Below, piece after piece: positions 1 through 8,118 of a DNA stretch of 64,000 nucleotides (positions are counted from its first letter, which is position 1; the number at the start of each line of letters is the position of its first letter). Origin of the DNA: Synechococcus sp. Cruz-7E5 (GTDB lineage: Bacteria > Cyanobacteriota > Cyanobacteriia > PCC-6307 > Cyanobiaceae); the NCBI RefSeq assembly GCF_024345995.1, contig NZ_JAGQCE010000008.1:62001-126000 (forward strand), in the 5' to 3' direction. A program made the translations under genes and the position numbers. Below the pieces are notes generated by a model. That model saw only the letters and a program-made list of their open reading frames with translations. It ran no database searches and was not told the origin of the DNA.

Positions 1-752
1 CCCACTGCTGCGCTCCGCCGCTGCGGGCCCACGGCACTCCCATCGGTCCCGAGGCGTTGTTCGGCCTTGATCCCCGCGTGGAGGTTCACCTCTCCACTCC
101 CGAGCAGCTGGATCTGGCGGTGGTGATGCTCAACCCCTCCGCCCTGCCGGGCTGGAGTGTTGAGCAGGGTTTTCCAGACCTGGAGACGGAAGCCTTCCGC
201 TCCAACTGCCTGCCCATCGGTCCCACCTGTGCTGCCCAGCTTCAGCGTTGGTTGCTCAACCGATTGCCCCTGCGGGAGGATCTGCTGTCAGCTGGTGAGG
301 AGCCGCCGTCAGCGCTGGGGAGTGGCGAGGACGGCCTGCTCCCCCTGCTGGTGGAGGCTCTGGAGCATGGGCTCCATCAGCGGGGCGGGCCCAGCCGTCC
401 CCCGGCGCGCATCGAACTGGTCAAGCAGCTGCAGCACTGGGTGGAGGAGCACCCCTTGGAACCGATCAGCCTCGAGTTCCTCTGCCGTCAGGTGTATGCC
501 GGCCGACGCAGCCTGATCCTGGGGTTCCAGGAGCACCTGGGCATGGGGCCGATGGCTTACTTCAAGCTGCAGCGGCTCCATGGGGTGCGCCGGGCGCTGC
601 TGGCGGCGGGGCCGGGGACCGTGACGATCTCAGGGCTGGCGGCCCGCTGGGGCTTCCTCAATCCTGGGCACTTCGCCCGGGATTACCGCCGGTTGTTCGG
701 GGAGTTGCCCAGCGCCACGCTCACAGCGGTTGGCCCCTCCGGCTCCGTCTGA
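1..752 (+). CDS. AraC-family transcriptional regulator, 5' end cut by window edge
   Basis: The frame is open from base 3 with no stop, so the gene begins outside the window; the TTG at 57 is only the first internal start-like codon. The last ~110 residues match an AraC/XylS DNA-binding domain with two helix-turn-helix units: the first around LEFLCRQVYAGRRSL, the second around ISGLAARWGFLNPGHFARDY, followed by the usual R-x-L-F-G-E-L-P ending. Spacing of the second helix and the G-F-x-x-x-x-H-F-x-R-D-Y motif is typical, and this end is most like EutR-type regulators. The upstream part is probably the ligand-sensing domain, but I cannot name a ligand. The last ~120 bp overlap the 3' end of the convergent HAD gene. 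The family call is secure; the target genes are unknown. Confidence 0.85.
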   Translation, partial: HCCAPPLRAHGTPIGPEALFGLDPRVEVHLSTPEQLDLAVVMLNPSALPGWSVEQGFPDLETEAFRSNCLPIGPTCAAQLQRWLLNRLPLREDLLSAGEEPPSALGSGEDGLLPLLVEALEHGLHQRGGPSRPPARIELVKQLQHWVEEHPLEPISLEFLCRQVYAGRRSLILGFQEHLGMGPMAYFKLQRLHGVRRALLAAGPGTVTISGLAARWGFLNPGHFARDYRRLFGELPSATLTAVGPSGSV

Positions 753-1817
753 TCCGGTTGAAGCCGGAGGGGTGGCGAACACCTGGGCCCAGTCGTCACG
801 CATGGACACCAGTGACCAGCCCCGCCGCGAGGCCTCCCTCAGCCCTCGATCGAGGCGGCCGAAGGAGGACTGGCTGTCGTAGGCCACCTCCCGCTCCGGG
901 TCATCGTGGTGAATGATCACCCCCAGACGCTCTCCCGGCTGGCTGGTGGTCCACTCCAGCATCTCGAAGTCACCGTCGGAGTTGCCGAAAGCGGCGACGG
1001 GCCGGCGGCCGATCACCTGTTCGATCATCACCGGTTTGATCGCGTGGTCGTTGATCACCTGTACCTCGGGCTTGCGCAGGATCACCGGCAGGCCGGCCCG
1101 GTTGCTGTAGCGGCTGCCCACGGTCGAGCCGATCACCTGCTCGGGGGGGATTCCGTAGAGCTCTTCGCTGAACACCCGCATGAACTCCACGCCGCCACCG
1201 GAGACGATGTAGGTGCGAAAGCCGTTGGCGCGCAGGTAGTCGAGCAGCTCCCGCATCGGTTGATAGGTCAGGCTGGTGTAGGGGCGCTTCAGGGTCGGGT
1301 GGCAGGCGCCATCGAGCCACTCGCGCACCAGATCCCGGAACACCTCGGTGCTCATGCCGGCATGGGTGAGTGCCACCAGGTCGAGCAGGCCTTTGGTGCC
1401 CATGGTCAGCACCGCCTCGCCGTTTCCGGCCGCGGAGGCCGCCGCAAGCACCGGATTGCTGGCCAGCTCGGGTTGCTGGGCCACCAGGGCGCGGGCCCGC
1501 TCGATCGCAAAGGCCAGCTGCACGTACATCGGCTGCTCCGACCAGAGCGTGCCGTCGTTATCGAACACGGCGATGCGCTCAGCCGGCGGCACGTAGCCCT
1601 CGCTTCCTTCACGGCTGACGCTGGCGACGAAGGCCAGGATCCGCGCCTTGGTGGGCCCCTCGCGCCAGGAGGGCAGGGGTTGGCTGGAGATGCCGGGCTC
1701 TGCGGGGGCTGTCTTGCCAGCCGGCACAGGGGTCAACTGGGTCAGCATCGCCAGGGCGAGCAGGCTGCCTGTGGCCGCCGCCATCCCTTGCTGCAGCTCC
1801 TTCAGCTTCACCATCAC
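630..1817 (-). CDS. Exported HAD-superfamily phosphatase
   Basis: HAD hydrolase, about 395 residues. The nucleophile motif AVFDNDGTLW is at residues 83-92 (Asp86 and Asp88). The late acidic motif FGNSDGDFEM lies in the second half, and YIVSGGG fits motif II. Residues 11-35 form a hydrophobic segment, so the protein is probably exported or membrane-anchored. It resembles phosphoserine-phosphatase-like HAD proteins of unknown substrate. The GTG at 1817 overlaps the RdgB stop by 4 bp, so the gene is last in a coupled pgm-rdgB-HAD chain; an ATG follows directly and could be used instead. The last ~40 residues are low in similarity to the fold and lie over the convergent AraC gene, so the tail may be a run-on. 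Substrate unknown. Confidence 0.85.
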   Translation of the reverse strand: MMVKLKELQQGMAAATGSLLALAMLTQLTPVPAGKTAPAEPGISSQPLPSWREGPTKARILAFVASVSREGSEGYVPPAERIAVFDNDGTLWSEQPMYVQLAFAIERARALVAQQPELASNPVLAAASAAGNGEAVLTMGTKGLLDLVALTHAGMSTEVFRDLVREWLDGACHPTLKRPYTSLTYQPMRELLDYLRANGFRTYIVSGGGVEFMRVFSEELYGIPPEQVIGSTVGSRYSNRAGLPVILRKPEVQVINDHAIKPVMIEQVIGRRPVAAFGNSDGDFEMLEWTTSQPGERLGVIIHHDDPEREVAYDSQSSFGRLDRGLREASRRGWSLVSMRDDWAQVFATPPASTGSDGAGGANRCERGAGQLPEQPAVIPGEVPRIEEAPAGRQP

Positions 1818-2482
1818 GCCCGCTGCCTGGGCTGCCCGCCCTGGTGGGCTGTCGTTCGCTCGCCATCGGCGCTGAACAACTGAAGCAGTTGGGGCAGCAG
1901 GGCGTCCACGGCCCGACCGCGGTGGCCCACGCGCCGCTTGAGCTCGGGTGTCATCTGGGCGAAGCTCAGGCCCGTCTCGGGCACCAGGAACACCGGGTCG
2001 TAGCCGAAACCAGAGTCTCCGCCCGGGGCTTCCAGGATTTCACCCTGGCAGCGGCCCTCCACCTCCAGAACGGTTCGACCGCTGGGATCGGCCACTGCCA
2101 GGGCGGCCGTGAACGTCGCTCGCCGGTTGCCCTCGCCGGCCAGCTCCCGCAGCAGCCGCGCGATCCGCTCCTGGTCGCTGTCGGCGTAGCGGGCCGAGTG
2201 GATACCGGGGGCCCCGCCAAGGGCCTCCACGCTCAGCCCGGAATCATCGGCCAGGGCCCATTGCCCCGTGATCCGTGCCACCGCCTCCGCTTTGAGGCGG
2301 GCGTTGGCGGCGAAGCTGTCGCCGGTCTCATCCACCTCCAGGCCCTGGGGCTGGCTGCGCAGCTCGAGGTTCAGCCCAGGGCTCGCCGAGGCCAGCAAGG
2401 CCGTGAATTCCCTGAGCTTGCCGGCGTTGCCGCTGGCGATCACCAGCAACTTCGGGGCCGCAGTTGGGCTGGGGGTGTTCAT
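1814..2482 (-). CDS. rdgB: RdgB/HAM1 non-canonical purine NTP pyrophosphatase
   Basis: Cytosolic house-cleaning enzyme that hydrolyses dITP, XTP and ITP to monophosphates, keeping deaminated purines out of nucleic acids. Family motifs are visible: the N-terminal ASGNAGKLREF (substrate phosphate binding), ALADDSGLSVEALGGAPG, HSARY, and the late FGYDPVFLVPETGLSFAQM with the conserved FGYDP loop; HRGRA closes the domain. The length (222 aa) is slightly above the usual ~200 because of a poorly conserved tail. I chose the ATG at 2482 because it overlaps the upstream pgm stop as ATGA; the open frame extends 9 codons further upstream without a better start. Identification is very secure. Confidence 0.95.
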   Translation of the reverse strand: MNTPSPTAAPKLLVIASGNAGKLREFTALLASASPGLNLELRSQPQGLEVDETGDSFAANARLKAEAVARITGQWALADDSGLSVEALGGAPGIHSARYADSDQERIARLLRELAGEGNRRATFTAALAVADPSGRTVLEVEGRCQGEILEAPGGDSGFGYDPVFLVPETGLSFAQMTPELKRRVGHRGRAVDALLPQLLQLFSADGERTTAHQGGQPRQRA

Positions 2483-3975
2483 GCTGTTTCGGCGAACTGG
2501 CGGGCCCACGCCAGGATCTCGCCCACCCGCTCCTCGCTCGCTGCCTCGCTGTAGAGGCGCAGCAGCGGTTCGGTGCCGGAGAAGCGCAGCATCAGCCAGT
2601 GGCTGGGGCCGAGGCGCAGCTTCACCCCATCGGTACTCACCACTTCCTGCACCGGCCAGCCGGCCACGCTTGTGGGGGGATCCTGGGCCAGCTGGCGCTC
2701 CAGCCGCTCCCGGCTGGCCATGTCCCTGAGGCGCAGGTCGAGCCGGTCGTAGGCGCTGGCTCCTCCGTGGTCAGCCTGAAGCCGGTCGAGACGCTCCCCC
2801 AGGGGCAGGCCACCCTCGACCAGTGCTTCCAGCACCAGCAGGGCGGCGAACAGTGCATCCCGCTCGGGCAGGTGCAGGCCGAAGCCAACTCCGCCGGATT
2901 CCTCGCCGCCCACCAGCACCCCGCCGGCGAGCATCTCGCTGGCGATGTACTTGAAGCCCACTGGCTTCTCGATCACCGGTCGTCCGAGCCCCTCGGCCAC
3001 CAGCTGCATCAGGTCGGAGCCGCTCACGGTCTTGATCACGGCCCCCGGCAGCGCCCTGGCCCGGGCCAGGTGATCGATCAGCAGGGGCATCAGCAGTTGG
3101 GTGCTGCAGTAGCGGCCCCGCTCATCGATGGCGGCGATGCGGTCGCCGTCGCCGTCGAAGACGATCCCCACAGCCGGCCGGCCGGCCTTGCCGCTGGCTC
3201 GCACTGCCGCGATCAGCTCCTGCAGGTAAGGCGCCAGCGGCTCGGGGGGGTGGCCGCCGAAGAGCGGATCACGCCAGGAGCGGATCTCCTCAATGCATTC
3301 CTGATCGGAGCCGTCAGCGGCTTCTTCACCGGTCCAAGAGTCGCCCCCCAACAGGGCCGGCAGCCCTCCGGCCGCGGAGCCGTGCATGGGATCAACAATC
3401 ACCCGAAGACCCATCTCCTCCAGTCCCCGGCGCAGGGCGCTGGTGTCGACCAACTGGCGCAGGCCCGCCAGGTAGCCGCCCCAGCCATCGAAGCGTGGGG
3501 TGTCGCCGGGGATCGGCACGGTGATGCCCCCCGCCTCCAGGCGCTTCTCCACATCGGCGGTGAAGGCCTCCTCCACAGATCCGCCGAAATGGCCCTTGAT
3601 CTTCAGGCCGATCCACTCGGGAGGGTTATGGCTGGCGGTGATCACCAGAGCCCCGAGGGCGCCTCGCTCCACCACGGCCCAGCTACAGGCGGGTGTGGGC
3701 ACGGCTGAATCGGTGAGCACCGGTTCGAGATCGGCGCCGCGCACGGCGCTGGCGATGGCTTCGGCCAGCTCCGGTGCCAGGAAGCGCCGGTCATAGCCGA
3801 TCACCACCTCGCGGCTCGTGAGTGCCGCCGGGGCGGCGCGCTCCAGTTCGCGGGCCGCGGCCGCGGCCACCACCAGCAGCCGCTCCAGGGTCACATCGAC
3901 GCCGAGGATGCCGCGCCAGCCGTCGGTGCCGAAACGGATGGGACTGGGCTCCAGGGGCAGGGGGGCAGAGGCCAT
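2479..3975 (-). CDS. Phosphoglucomutase/phosphomannomutase family protein
   Basis: Interconverts hexose 1- and 6-phosphates, linking glycogen and sugar-nucleotide pools to central metabolism. The 498-aa protein has all alpha-D-phosphohexomutase landmarks: the N-terminal IRFGTDGWRG, the phosphoserine loop TASHNPPEW with Ser115, the Mg-binding DGDGDR loop, the sugar-binding GGEESGG loop, and the phosphate-binding RFSGTEPLLRLY near the C terminus. I took the ATG at 3975 because the homologous region starts only a dozen residues later; the frame remains open for ~160 codons upstream, but that part is a shadow of the divergent nuclease gene. It heads the pgm-rdgB-HAD chain, from a ~100-bp divergent promoter region shared with the gene at 4078. 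Sugar specificity (glucose, mannose or glucosamine) cannot be read from the sequence. Confidence 0.93.
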   Translation of the reverse strand: MASAPLPLEPSPIRFGTDGWRGILGVDVTLERLLVVAAAAARELERAAPAALTSREVVIGYDRRFLAPELAEAIASAVRGADLEPVLTDSAVPTPACSWAVVERGALGALVITASHNPPEWIGLKIKGHFGGSVEEAFTADVEKRLEAGGITVPIPGDTPRFDGWGGYLAGLRQLVDTSALRRGLEEMGLRVIVDPMHGSAAGGLPALLGGDSWTGEEAADGSDQECIEEIRSWRDPLFGGHPPEPLAPYLQELIAAVRASGKAGRPAVGIVFDGDGDRIAAIDERGRYCSTQLLMPLLIDHLARARALPGAVIKTVSGSDLMQLVAEGLGRPVIEKPVGFKYIASEMLAGGVLVGGEESGGVGFGLHLPERDALFAALLVLEALVEGGLPLGERLDRLQADHGGASAYDRLDLRLRDMASRERLERQLAQDPPTSVAGWPVQEVVSTDGVKLRLGPSHWLMLRFSGTEPLLRLYSEAASEERVGEILAWARQFAETA

Positions 3976-4077
3976 GGGGGCATCGGTGTTCAGTAGCTCG
4001 TAGCAGTCGGCTGGCCGGCCTGGGCAGCAGCAGGTGCCGGCCTGGCGGCAGGCCACCCCCCGCCGTAGCCTGCCTCC

Positions 4078-5670
4078 ATGTCCGCTGAACCGTCCAACCG
4101 GCTGGTGACCGACCGGTTGCTGCGCAGCTGGCTGCGCTGTCGGCGCCGTGCCTGGCTCGATCGCCACGGGGATCCCGCCCAGCGGAGCTGGAGCGCCCAC
4201 AGGGCCCTCCAGCTCGACCACCAGCAGCGCTGTTTCGTGAGCTTGCTCGAGCAGCAGCCCCTGGCAGGGGAGGCCGCCTGTGCCGACGGGGCCCCTGCGG
4301 TGGTCGGAGTTCGACTCAGGGGAAGGGGCCCCGCCGGCCTGGCGCTGGAGGCCCATCCACCGCTGTTGCGGCGCAGCACCGGGGAAAGCCGCTGGGGGGC
4401 CTACGCCTACGAGCCCGTCATGGCTCGCCAGGGCCGTCGCCTCACCCGTGAGCACCGGCTTGTGATGGGGCTATGGGGGCAGCTGCTCTCGGGGTGGCAG
4501 CAGGGGCCTGTCAGCCATGGCCTGGTGGTGGCGACTGGCTCCGGGCGGCTCGAGCGGGAGCGGCTGGTGCTCGGGGAGGGACTGCTGCGCCAGCTGGATG
4601 AGGCCTTGCCCAAAGTGGCGGCGGACCTGGAGCGCCCCCAGCCGCCAGCGCTGGTGAGCGACCGCAAGAAGTGCGTGCTCTGCTCCTGGCGCGGACTCTG
4701 CGATCAGGAGGCGGCCGTGCAGGGCCACCTCAGCGAGGTCAGCGGCATCGGCGCCAAGCGGCGTGAGTTGTTGCTCGAGCTCGGCCTGTCCCAGCTGAGT
4801 GCCCTGGCCGCGGCCGATCCCGAGGTTCTCGCGGATGCGCTGGAGGTGCACGGCGAGCAGCACCGCGAGGTGGCGGCGCGGCTGGTGGCCCAGGCCCGAG
4901 TGCAACAGCGGGGGGAGCCTCTGCGTCTGCCGGTGGAGCCGGGCCAGGCAGCCACAGCCCTGCCCGAGCTGTCCACCGCCAGCGGGGTGCTGGTCTACGA
5001 CATCGAATCCGATCCCGACGCCCGCGACGACTTTCTGCACGGCTTCCTGCGCATCGAGCGGGAAGCCGCTGGCCGCTGGCCCGTAGGGCTGGCTACCGAC
5101 ATGGGCTGCTACCGCCCGCTGCTGGCCTTGCAGGAACACGGCGAGGCCAGGCTCTGGCAGCGGCTGCGCCGGCTGCTGGCGGCCACGCCCCCCGACTGGC
5201 CCCTGCTCCACTACGGCGAAACCGAGTCGATCGCCCTGGTGCGCCTGGCCCAGCGCCAGGGGGCCAGTGAGCGCGAGCTGGCGGCCCTGCGCCGGCGCCT
5301 GGTGGACCTGCACCAGCGCTTGCGCCAGCACTGGTTGCTGCCTGTCAACAGCTACGGCCTCAAGGCGGTGGCCGGCTGGCTTGGCTTTACCTGGAGTCAG
5401 AAGGGAGTGGATGGGGCCCGTTGCCTGCTCTGGTGGCGCCAGTGGCGCGGCGATGGCACCCCGACGGGCCGAGGCAGTCTCCATTGCCTGCGCCGGATCT
5501 TCCGCTACAACCACGACGACTGTCTGGCCACCTGGGCGGTGGCCCGCTGGCTGCTGGATCAGGACGCGGCGCTGCCAGCCCCCACCGGTGGCGCCACTAC
5601 CCCCAGGGGTTCGGAGATCTCCAGGGTGATCCCCTCGCCGGCCAGCAGCAGCGGCTCCGTCAGCGCCTGA
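4078..5670 (+). CDS. TM0106-family RecB-like nuclease with C-terminal RNase H-like exonuclease domain
   Basis: A 530-aa protein of the TM0106 family. The N-terminal half contains the RecB/Cas4-like nuclease fold with the cysteine cluster SDRKKCVLCSWRGLC, which in relatives binds an iron-sulfur cluster. A helix-hairpin-helix-like stretch (VSGIGAKRRELLLELGLSQL) joins it to a C-terminal RNase H-like (YprB-type) domain with the acidic motif VYDIESDPD and the late RYNHDDCLAT. The role is probably DNA repair or recombination; no relative is known to me in enough detail to name a substrate. It is transcribed divergently from pgm. Its last 112 bp overlap the convergent ygfZ gene. The alanine- and serine-rich final ~30 residues look unconserved. 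Confidence 0.85.
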   Translation: MSAEPSNRLVTDRLLRSWLRCRRRAWLDRHGDPAQRSWSAHRALQLDHQQRCFVSLLEQQPLAGEAACADGAPAVVGVRLRGRGPAGLALEAHPPLLRRSTGESRWGAYAYEPVMARQGRRLTREHRLVMGLWGQLLSGWQQGPVSHGLVVATGSGRLERERLVLGEGLLRQLDEALPKVAADLERPQPPALVSDRKKCVLCSWRGLCDQEAAVQGHLSEVSGIGAKRRELLLELGLSQLSALAAADPEVLADALEVHGEQHREVAARLVAQARVQQRGEPLRLPVEPGQAATALPELSTASGVLVYDIESDPDARDDFLHGFLRIEREAAGRWPVGLATDMGCYRPLLALQEHGEARLWQRLRRLLAATPPDWPLLHYGETESIALVRLAQRQGASERELAALRRRLVDLHQRLRQHWLLPVNSYGLKAVAGWLGFTWSQKGVDGARCLLWWRQWRGDGTPTGRGSLHCLRRIFRYNHDDCLATWAVARWLLDQDAALPAPTGGATTPRGSEISRVIPSPASSSGSVSA

Positions 5671-6515
5671 CGCCGCACCAGGGCCAGCCCCAGCCAGAGG
5701 CTGGTGCCACCATCGGGCCCGGCGTTCAGCCGCAGACTGGAGGTGATCCGTCCGGCCCGCTCGCCGCTGATGGTGCGCAGCACTGCCCCCACCACCGGCT
5801 CTATGTCCGTGCGAGCGGCGCTGGCGACTGGTTCCGCCCAGCACCAGCGCCGCAGCTGCTGTTTGACGCCGTCGTAGGTGGCCAGCTTGGCCAGGGTTTC
5901 CTGGCCCACATAGCAACCCTTGCTGAGGCTGACCCGATCCGCGAGCCCGAGCTCAAAGGGGTTCACCTCCTCGCTGATTTCGTTGGGGGCCAGCGGCCGC
6001 CCCTGGCTGAGGCGCCAGCGCTCGCTCTCGATCGGCCCAAGGGCCGGGATGGCCTCGAGCTCTGCGGTGAGGCACTCCCCATCCCTGAGCACCAGCCGAT
6101 CGCCGGGCAGTTGCCAGCCCACGCTGGTGTTCTGAATGGCCCCGGCAGCTCCCTCCAGGCTGATCAGTTTCCCCGACAGCAGCGGCCCCAGGTTCACCTG
6201 ATCGGCCGGAAACAGCACCCGGTCGAGGGCCTGATGGATGGCGGCCCCCTCGCCGGCGGTGATCACCAGCCAGGCGCCGCTGGCGTCGACCAGCACCTCC
6301 GCCAGGCCGCGCACTCTGGCGGTGGGGCTGAGGCAGCAGGTGGCGAGGCACTGGCCGGGCTGGGCACGCTCCAGGTCCTGGCTGCTCTGGCCATGGAGGA
6401 AGCGCAGGCTGTCAGGCCCTTCCAGGTGGATCAGACTCACGGGCTGCTCCCAGCGGCTGGGGCTGGCGGGCCGCCAGCCCCAGGGGCCCGAGGAGGTGGA
6501 GTGGTTCAGGTCCAT
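5559..6515 (-). CDS. ygfZ: YgfZ/GcvT-like tetrahydrofolate-dependent Fe-S cluster maintenance protein
   Basis: Folate-binding protein related to GcvT that helps maintain certain [4Fe-4S] enzymes. The signature K-G-C-Y-x-G-Q-E is present as SKGCYVGQETLAKL, with the functional cysteine. Other family regions are FLHGQSSQDL near the N terminus and EVNPFELGLADRVS just before the signature. At 318 aa it has the usual bacterial length. It lies 19 bp downstream of pyrE on the same strand and probably shares its transcript; its 3' end overlaps the TM0106 nuclease gene. The ATG at 6515 is the only sensible start because the folate-binding domain begins ~20 residues in. Confidence 0.88.
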   Translation of the reverse strand: MDLNHSTSSGPWGWRPASPSRWEQPVSLIHLEGPDSLRFLHGQSSQDLERAQPGQCLATCCLSPTARVRGLAEVLVDASGAWLVITAGEGAAIHQALDRVLFPADQVNLGPLLSGKLISLEGAAGAIQNTSVGWQLPGDRLVLRDGECLTAELEAIPALGPIESERWRLSQGRPLAPNEISEEVNPFELGLADRVSLSKGCYVGQETLAKLATYDGVKQQLRRWCWAEPVASAARTDIEPVVGAVLRTISGERAGRITSSLRLNAGPDGGTSLWLGLALVRRQALTEPLLLAGEGITLEISEPLGVVAPPVGAGSAAS

Positions 6516-6534
6516 GGCGGGGGCAGTGATGGAC

Positions 6535-7125
6535 TCACCCTTGCAAAGTCTGCGCCGCGGCGGCGATCTCTTCCAGCAGGAACAGGCTGCGCAGCTCCAG
6601 ACCAGCCGCCGTCATGGCATCCAAGCCCCCCTCCTGGCGATCGACGATCGTGACCACCCGCTCCACCACGTAGCCGGCCTGGCGCAACTGCTGCACCGCC
6701 TGCAGCGACGAGCCGCCCGTGGTCACCACGTCTTCCAGCACGGTGATTCGGCTTCCTGTGGCGGGCAGGGGCCCCTCCAGCCAGGCGCCGGTGCCGTGCC
6801 CCTTGGCCTGTTTGCGCACGATCAGGGCGTCGAGGTGAAGCCCCGCCTGGGCTGCCGCCATCGCCACGCCACTCACCAGGGGATCGGCGCCGAGGGTGAG
6901 GCCGGCCACGGCCGCGGCGTCCCCTTCCACCTGCTCCAACAGGGCCATGGCCAGCAGGGCCAGGCCGTAGCCGCTGAGGCTCACTGGCTTGCAGTTCACG
7001 TAGTGGTTGCTGCTGCGGCCCGACGCCAGGGTGAACTGGCCGTGGCGGTAGGCCTTGACGGCCAGCAGCTCCAGCAGCACCTGGCGGCGCCCCGGGGCTG
7101 TGTCGGGGATGGGGGTTAATGGCAT
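6535..7125 (-). CDS. pyrE: Orotate phosphoribosyltransferase
   Basis: Transfers ribose 5-phosphate from PRPP to orotate in de novo pyrimidine synthesis. The PRPP-binding loop is [16 protein letters not shown], with the two acidic residues and [22 protein letters not shown] near the N terminus and [13 protein letters not shown] (flexible catalytic loop) are also typical. The ATG at 7125 gives a 196-aa protein of normal length; the longer open frame upstream is rich in Arg/Pro and unlike the family. ygfZ follows within 20 bp. A ~135-bp divergent region separates it from the secreted protein gene at 7263. Confidence 0.94.
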   Translation of the reverse strand: MPLTPIPDTAPGRRQVLLELLAVKAYRHGQFTLASGRSSNHYVNCKPVSLSGYGLALLAMALLEQVEGDAAAVAGLTLGADPLVSGVAMAAAQAGLHLDALIVRKQAKGHGTGAWLEGPLPATGSRITVLEDVVTTGGSSLQAVQQLRQAGYVVERVVTIVDRQEGGLDAMTAAGLELRSLFLLEEIAAAAQTLQG

Positions 7126-7262
7126 CGGAGCGGAGAGTGAGCGTGGGAGCAGGGGCGGCGGCGCTCCGGCCAAGGCCCCTGGCAGAGCACGGCTCAACGG
7201 CCTAGTTTGCGCGATGATCAGGGTGTCACGCCCATACCGTTCCCCTGCTGGCCGCCTGAGCC

Positions 7263-7895
7263 ATGAACTGCCGCAAAGCCATGCCCTCAGAGGCCTTCCC
7301 CATCTCTTTACGGGTTGAATGGGGCGTTGCGGTGCCTGTGGTACTTGGCGCCCTGTCCGGCGGCGCTCTGGCTCTGCTGCCCTCAACTCCAGCTGTCGCG
7401 GGCCCGGTGATCTGCACCACCACCCTGGAGGCCCCCCTGGCTGGCACCGGCAACAGCACCCAGCCGATAAGTGCTCCTGTGGAGGTCACCCGCTGTGGAG
7501 AGATCCAGACCACCGCGGAACTCGTTCAGCAGCGTGCCTACAGCTGGCGCTCCACCTTTGCCCGTGGGGTCAGCCTGACCCACCAGATCACCGACATCCT
7601 CGGCATCGCCATGGGAGGCCCCGAAGGCAACAGGGTGATGGGGCTGGGCTTCCCCGAGCAAGCCATCATCTGGGACTCCTCCGCCATCAGCAACACCACA
7701 GCAGCTCTGCTGGAGGAGCAAAGCGCTCCGATGCCCTGGCGCAATGCCGATCTCCCCTCAATCTTCTCCGCCAGCCTGCAGGTGGCTCCCATCTCGCTGC
7801 CGGTGGAAGAGGTTCAGCCGGGAGCCAACTATTTTCCGATGGACCAGCCCGTTCAGAGTTCCCCCGCCCGCCGACCGGTTCGTGGCCTCTGGTGA
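7263..7895 (+). CDS. Secreted hypothetical protein
   Basis: I do not recognise a family. The 210-aa product has a signal-peptide-like N terminus: a few charged residues, then [18 protein letters not shown] and an AVAG cleavage-like site near residue 47. Two cysteines (Cys51 and Cys78) could form a disulfide. The middle, from [27 protein letters not shown] to [14 protein letters not shown], looks folded, while the end is Pro/Arg-rich. It lies between pyrE and a tRNA, and its stop is only 17 bp before the tRNA, so the tRNA could be co-transcribed. It is probably a lineage-specific cyanobacterial periplasmic protein. Confidence 0.7.
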   Translation: MNCRKAMPSEAFPISLRVEWGVAVPVVLGALSGGALALLPSTPAVAGPVICTTTLEAPLAGTGNSTQPISAPVEVTRCGEIQTTAELVQQRAYSWRSTFARGVSLTHQITDILGIAMGGPEGNRVMGLGFPEQAIIWDSSAISNTTAALLEEQSAPMPWRNADLPSIFSASLQVAPISLPVEEVQPGANYFPMDQPVQSSPARRPVRGLW

Positions 7896-7911
7896 GGTCA
7901 GGAACCAGCAA

Positions 7912-7984
7912 GGGGGTCTAGCAATCTGGTGAATGCAGCGGGCTCATAATCCGCCGGAGGCGAGTTCGATCCTCGCGACCCCCA
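7912..7984 (+). tRNA. tRNA with CAT anticodon (elongator Met, or Ile if lysidine-modified)
   Basis: A 73-nt cloverleaf can be folded by eye. The acceptor stem GGGGGTC pairs with GACCCCC, with discriminator A at 7984. The D arm is GCAATCTGGTGAATGC, the anticodon stem GCGGG/TCCGC encloses loop CTCATAA, and the T arm GCGAG-TTCGATC-CTCGC is perfect. The first acceptor pair is G-C and the anticodon stem lacks the three G-C pairs of initiators, so this is not the initiator. CCA is not encoded. An integrase gene begins 135 bp downstream in the same direction, so the 3' half of this tRNA is the likely attachment site of the element. Confidence 0.9.
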
Positions 7985-8049
7985 TACCCCAAAAGCCCTG
8001 CAGCACAAGACATCTGAGCAAAGCGGGAGGGATCGGTCAGGAGCTCGGT

Positions 8050-8112
8050 TAGGCACGGATTAGGCACAAAAGGGGGCTTAAAGGGGCAAAGTAGGCACGG
8101 TTTTAGGCACGG
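8050..8112 (+). repeat. Four direct repeats TAGGCACGG upstream of the integrase
   Basis: Copies of TAGGCACGG start at 8050, 8092 and 8104, and a variant TAGGCACAA starts at 8061. They fill the gap between the tRNA and the integrase start. Start-to-start spacings are 11, 31 and 12 bp. Short direct repeats between a tRNA attachment site and its integrase are commonly arm-type integrase or excisionase binding sites; that role is inferred here from position only. Confidence 0.6.
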
Positions 8113-8118
8113 TGCACC

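Noticed and set aside
906-1883. Long plus-strand open frames opposite the HAD, RdgB and phosphoglucomutase genes.
   Set aside because: Composition (Gly/His/Gln/Ala-rich) is that of antisense shadows in high-GC DNA; the minus-strand genes have clear motifs.
4078-4455. Very long open frame upstream of the phosphoglucomutase start on the minus strand.
   Set aside because: It is antisense to the TM0106 nuclease gene and has no family features; homology begins at the 3975 start.
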